Origin: JBBECE01 sp040881985
Lineage (GTDB): Bacteria > Pseudomonadota > Alphaproteobacteria > Rhizobiales > Devosiaceae
DNA length: 64,000 nt
Direction: 5' to 3'
Assembly: GCA_040881985.1 (NCBI GenBank)
Contig: JBBECE010000023.1
Coordinates: forward strand, 1-64,000
Position numbers and translations under genes: made by a program. This document shows, one piece after another, positions 61,057 to 64,000 of this stretch (the first letter of the stretch is position 1; every line of letters begins with the position of its first letter). Below the pieces are notes generated by a model. It saw nothing but the letters and a program-made list of their open reading frames with translations. It had not been told where the DNA came from and did no database searches.

Positions 61057-61391
61057 TCTACTCTCATACTTAACCTGACCATAACTTCGCCGGAGCGTAG
61101 CCTTTCTCGTTTAAGAAAGGCTGAAGCGGGAAGTTAGATTCGATTAACTTGTTGAGAGTGAAGCGATTTCGGCCGCGAGCCGCGAATCTGGAATTGCCGG
61201 TTCGCGAACCGTCACGCAGGGGGCAAGCAAGGGTGTGAAGGGTGGCTGGAGAGGTGCGCCATCGCCGAATTCGGCCCAGCCGCCGTGCATCGGTTAAGCA
61301 TCCGCGGGCGCGGCCGGCGAGTTGTGCGCCCCTTGGCATTCCGCTACAACGCCGCGGTCCGTTGGCCCTTGAACCCAAGCCGGATAGAAAG
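61057..61391 (-). promoter_or_regulatory. sciP/mnmA divergent region with CtrA-type box and hairpin
   Basis: On the sciP side, TTAT-N7-TTAA (61084-61070, one mismatch) lies 14 bp before the ATG. A perfect 9-bp inverted repeat AGCCTTTCT / AGAAAGGCT (61099-61122, loop 6) lies 43 bp before it. A GANTC site is at 61138. The mnmA-side half has no recognised signal. Confidence 0.5.
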
Positions 61392-62540
61392 ATGCTGAAC
61401 TCGCTCGACATCGCCAAGTCGCCGGCGCAGACGCGCGTCGTCGTCGCCATGTCGGGGGGCGTCGATTCCTCGGTCGTCGCCGGCATTCTGGCCCGCGAGG
61501 GCTACGAGGTCATCGGGGTCACCCTGCAGCTTTACGATCATGGCGCGGCGATGCACCGGAAGGGCGCGTGCTGCGCAGGGCAGGATATCGCCGACGCGCG
61601 TCGGGTCGCGGCAGGGCTAGGCATTCCCCATTATGTGCTCGACTATGAGGGCAGGTTCCGCGAGACGGTGATCGAGCAATTCGCTGCAAGTTACCTCAAG
61701 GGCGAGACGCCGATCCCGTGCGTTGTCTGCAACCAGACCGTCAAATTCGCCGATCTCCTGAGGGTGGCGCGCGATCTCGGGGCGGATTGCCTTGCGACGG
61801 GCCACTACATTCAGTCGAAGAAGTTGAGCGGGCGGCGGGCGATGTTCCGGCCGGTCGATGCGGCGCGCGACCAGAGCTATTTCCTCTTTGCGACGACGCC
61901 CGAACAGCTCGACTTTCTGCGGTTCCCGCTCGGCACGCTCACCAAGGACGAGACCCGCCGGCTTGCCGAGGAAATGGGGCTGAAGGTCGCGGCCAAGCCC
62001 GACAGCCAGGACATCTGCTTCGTGCCGCTGGGCAAGTACGCCGACGTGATCGAAAAGCTGCGGCCGGAAGCAGCAACGCCCGGCAAGATCGTACATGTCG
62101 ACGGACGGATGCTCGGAAAGCATCGCGGTATCATTCATTTCACCGTCGGGCAGCGGAAGGGTCTCGGCATTGCGACCGGCGAGCCGCTTTACGTCGTTCG
62201 GCTCGAGGCGGCGACGGGCAGGGTCGTGGTCGGACCCTATGAAGCGCTCGGCTCCCGGGCGGTGCGCCTGAGGGGCGTCAACTGGCTAGGCGAGAAGCCG
62301 CTTTCCGAGATGGCGGGGCCGGACGGGCTCGATATCGAGGTGAAGCTGCGCTCGACGCGACCGGTGCGGCCCGCCGTGCTGCGCGCCGGGCCAGGCGGGG
62401 TCGAGGTCGAGCTTGTTGAAAGCGAGCACGGCGTCTCGCCCGGGCAGGCCTGCGTTTTCTACGAGGGTGGCGGCGCCGAGGGGCGGGTTCTGGGCGGCGG
62501 CTGGATCGCCGAGGCGCTAGCGGACGCCGCGGCGGCCTGA
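61392..62540 (+). CDS. mnmA: MnmA, tRNA 2-thiouridylase
   Basis: 382 residues. The PP-loop SGGVDSSV is near 20-27, the catalytic cysteines are in PCVVCNQ near 115 and DICFV near 210, and HFTVGQRKGLGI is in the C-terminal half. It puts sulfur on U34 of tRNA-Lys, -Glu and -Gln. ATG 61392 is chosen; the frame is open to 61242 but the extra 50 residues are not family-like. The next gene starts on the base after its stop. Confidence 0.94.
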   Translation: MLNSLDIAKSPAQTRVVVAMSGGVDSSVVAGILAREGYEVIGVTLQLYDHGAAMHRKGACCAGQDIADARRVAAGLGIPHYVLDYEGRFRETVIEQFAASYLKGETPIPCVVCNQTVKFADLLRVARDLGADCLATGHYIQSKKLSGRRAMFRPVDAARDQSYFLFATTPEQLDFLRFPLGTLTKDETRRLAEEMGLKVAAKPDSQDICFVPLGKYADVIEKLRPEAATPGKIVHVDGRMLGKHRGIIHFTVGQRKGLGIATGEPLYVVRLEAATGRVVVGPYEALGSRAVRLRGVNWLGEKPLSEMAGPDGLDIEVKLRSTRPVRPAVLRAGPGGVEVELVESEHGVSPGQACVFYEGGGAEGRVLGGGWIAEALADAAAA

Positions 62541-62738
62541 ATGGCAGCGCGGCCGGACGATCTGCCGAAGCTGGCGCGTCCCGCCCAGCGCGCGCTCGCG
62601 CAAGCCGGTATTAGCCGCCTCGGACAATTGGCGAAGCTGGACGAGGCAGCGGTGGCGAGGCTGCACGGGATGGGTCCGAAAACGATGCAGGCACTAAAGC
62701 TTGCCCTTGCCGCCAACGGCCAATCGTTCCGCCGCTAG
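62541..62738 (+). CDS. Small helix-hairpin-helix protein
   Basis: 65 residues. It contains ISRLGQLAKLDEAAVARLHGMGPKTMQALK, a helix-hairpin-helix fold similar to the RNA polymerase alpha C-terminal domain, so DNA binding is likely. It is placed directly against mnmA and shares its transcript. A run of T (62739-62746) follows the stop after a weak stem and may terminate the unit. Confidence 0.7.
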   Translation: MAARPDDLPKLARPAQRALAQAGISRLGQLAKLDEAAVARLHGMGPKTMQALKLALAANGQSFRR

Positions 62739-62820
62739 TTTTTTTCTCGCCCCTCCAAGGATTCCCCTTCGGGCGCCGTCTTAGGGTGCAATGATTGAAC
62801 GCTGAGAGACGGATCTCGAG

Positions 62821-63387
62821 GTGTTGCAGATTGTCCGAGCGATGCCAGCCTTGATGGGCGAGCCGATCAAGCAAGGCGCCGCGACGCTGGTCGGACGAGC
62901 GCGGACGGGGGACCGCGCCGCCTTCGCGGCGGTCGTCTCGGACAATTACGACTTCATCTACCGCACCGCCTACAAATGGTCGGGCAGACGCGAGGATGCC
63001 GAGGACATCGCCCAGGAGGTCTGCTTGAAGCTCGCGACCGCGATCGAATCGTTCGACGGGCGGTCGGCTTTCTCGAGCTGGCTCTACCGGATCACCCTCA
63101 ACGCGGTGCGCGATATGCAACGGGTGCGTGGACGGCAGGCGAGGCGGGCGCAATCCTTTGCCGAGATTTCGCCCGACGCTTCGCCCCCTACCCAGGAGGA
63201 GGCGGCGACGGAAAACCAGATCTGGGCGGCGGTGAGACGCTTGCCTGAAAAGCAGCGCGACGCGGTCATGCTGGTCTATGCCGAAGAGCTCAATCACGCC
63301 GAGGCGGCGGCGGTGATGGGCGTCAAGGAGGCGACCGTTTCCTGGTATGTGCATGAGGCCAAGAAAACCCTGAGGGGGTTCTTGTGA
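62821..63387 (+). CDS. ECF-type RNA polymerase sigma factor
   Basis: 188 residues from GTG 62821; ATG 62842 is also possible. Region 2 reads DAEDIAQEVCLKLATAIESFDGRSAFSSWLYRITLN and region 4 LPEKQRDAVMLVYAEELNHAEAAAVMGVKEATVSWYVHEAKKTLR, with no region 3. The partner downstream, 7 bp on, has an N-terminal part like a membrane-bound anti-sigma or VWA protein. Confidence 0.9.
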   Translation: MLQIVRAMPALMGEPIKQGAATLVGRARTGDRAAFAAVVSDNYDFIYRTAYKWSGRREDAEDIAQEVCLKLATAIESFDGRSAFSSWLYRITLNAVRDMQRVRGRQARRAQSFAEISPDASPPTQEEAATENQIWAAVRRLPEKQRDAVMLVYAEELNHAEAAAVMGVKEATVSWYVHEAKKTLRGFL

Positions 63388-63394
63388 GGCATCA

Positions 63395-64000
63395 ATGACG
63401 ACCGACAAAGAACTGCAATCGCTGAAGAATATCGCTATTTCTCAAGCGTCGCGCGAATTGCGCGAGCTCGCCCTGGGGATGGCGATGGAAGCCTATGACC
63501 GCGAACAGGCGAGAGCGCGCCGTGGCGTCCAAGGAATGTCCGCGGGCGAGCGTCTCAGGTCCATCAGCAACGCCCTGAGAAGGACCTTTACCATGGACAT
63601 TCGCATTCCGATCGGCGCCGCCGCCGCCGGGCTTCTGCTTCTGCCGCTGGCGCTGCAGCTCAATTCGACGACCTCGCTGACCCAGCTGCCGCCGATCAGC
63701 CAGCCGCTGCCCGAGCCCAAGGTGGGAGTCAGCGTCACCGGCGACGAAAGCGCCGGGCAGGTTTTGACGACCGTCGACTCGCTTCCCCGAAACGTCCGGC
63801 AGGAGAACGACGCGGCCGACGCCGTCGGCAACGAACAGTCGCCAAGCGAGATCGCGCCCGCCCCGCCGCGCGGTGACTTCCGTGACCGGGCGGCGGGCGG
63901 TCAGGCGCCAATGGTCCTGGCTGAGCCCTCCGAGAGCGGCGCCGTCACCGCGATGCGGACGCTCGAACATGAGCAGGCGATGCCGGCGCCTTACGATCGG
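63395..64000 (+). CDS. Membrane protein partner of the sigma factor, N-terminal part (VWA/YfbK-like?)
   Basis: Open from ATG 63395 (GAGG just upstream) to the window end, 202 residues so far. A helical soluble start (LQSLKNIAISQASRELRELALGMAMEAY) is followed by one membrane helix at about 69-87 (PIGAAAAGLLLLPLALQL) and a disordered Pro/Ala-rich periplasmic part. Sigma factors of this type are often followed by proteins with a von Willebrand A domain of YfbK type, preceded by such a region. That domain would lie beyond the window, so the call is inferred. Confidence 0.55.
   Translation, partial: MTTDKELQSLKNIAISQASRELRELALGMAMEAYDREQARARRGVQGMSAGERLRSISNALRRTFTMDIRIPIGAAAAGLLLLPLALQLNSTTSLTQLPPISQPLPEPKVGVSVTGDESAGQVLTTVDSLPRNVRQENDAADAVGNEQSPSEIAPAPPRGDFRDRAAGGQAPMVLAEPSESGAVTAMRTLEHEQAMPAPYDR

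Overview
This window reads as a G+C-rich alphaproteobacterial chromosome, most likely order Hyphomicrobiales (Rhizobiales); I cannot name the genus. The reasons are the CtrA cell-cycle machinery (rcdA, chpT, ctrA, sciP), the zapA / 6S RNA / 5-formyl-THF cyclo-ligase neighbourhood, the tolQRAB-pal-cpoB-tilS-ftsH-glmM block, serC-serA-purA, and small alphaproteobacterial families (DUF1192, DUF4164, DUF1134, DUF1153). It is mostly core genome. A run of ten Ns at 43584-43593 shows it is a draft scaffold. I found no rRNA, tRNA, CRISPR array, transposase or prophage.

Layout. 1-3590: DUF1192 tail, a repeat-rich gap with tandem CtrA-like boxes and a possible small RNA, rcdA, rpmE and an ABC exporter. 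3837-9124 (minus): a ThiE-like protein, a Sel1-repeat protein, efp, suhB, and a MotA-like / OmpA-like membrane pair. 9299-9622: a small cysteine-rich protein of unlike composition. 9827-16119 (minus): tkt, gap, a cation/proton antiporter and pgk. 16338-21026: DUF4164, zapA, a PAS-like/class III cyclase, 6S RNA, the folate cyclo-ligase, YmdB-type phosphoesterase and yebC. 21045-23108: GGDEF protein, GFA-family protein, copper chaperone. 23176-26096: ruvC-ruvA-[vapB-vapC]-ruvB, a toxin-antitoxin pair fused into the Holliday-junction operon. 26109-38686: metallophosphoesterase, ybgC, tol-pal, cpoB, tilS, ftsH, a methyltransferase, glmM. 38915-44952: outer-membrane protein, serC, serA, EamA transporter, scaffold gap, purA. 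44997-51386: a large single-span protein, the thiBPQ thiamine importer behind a TPP riboswitch, and a divergent thiamine pyrophosphokinase. 51383-57196: rpoH, rluD, small membrane proteins, trkH, DUF1134. 57512-62738: chpT, a CheY-like receiver, ctrA, fliJ, sciP, mnmA, an HhH protein. 62821-64000: an ECF-type sigma factor and the start of its partner.

How the parts work together. ChpT passes phosphate to CtrA, RcdA helps destroy CtrA, and SciP inhibits CtrA-dependent transcription; all four genes lie in this window. TTAA-N7-TTAA boxes, exact or with one mismatch, lie upstream of rcdA, the outer-membrane protein, pal, the CheY-like gene and sciP. This suggests that CtrA controls envelope genes and its own regulators. 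The strongest unusual signals are (1) vapBC inside the ruv operon with ATGA coupling to ruvB, (2) a terminator-ended candidate sRNA under tandem CtrA-like boxes, (3) a TPP riboswitch whose P1 helix contains a Shine-Dalgarno/ATG that is probably not the real thiB start, and (4) the cysteine-rich small protein with a palindrome in its promoter.
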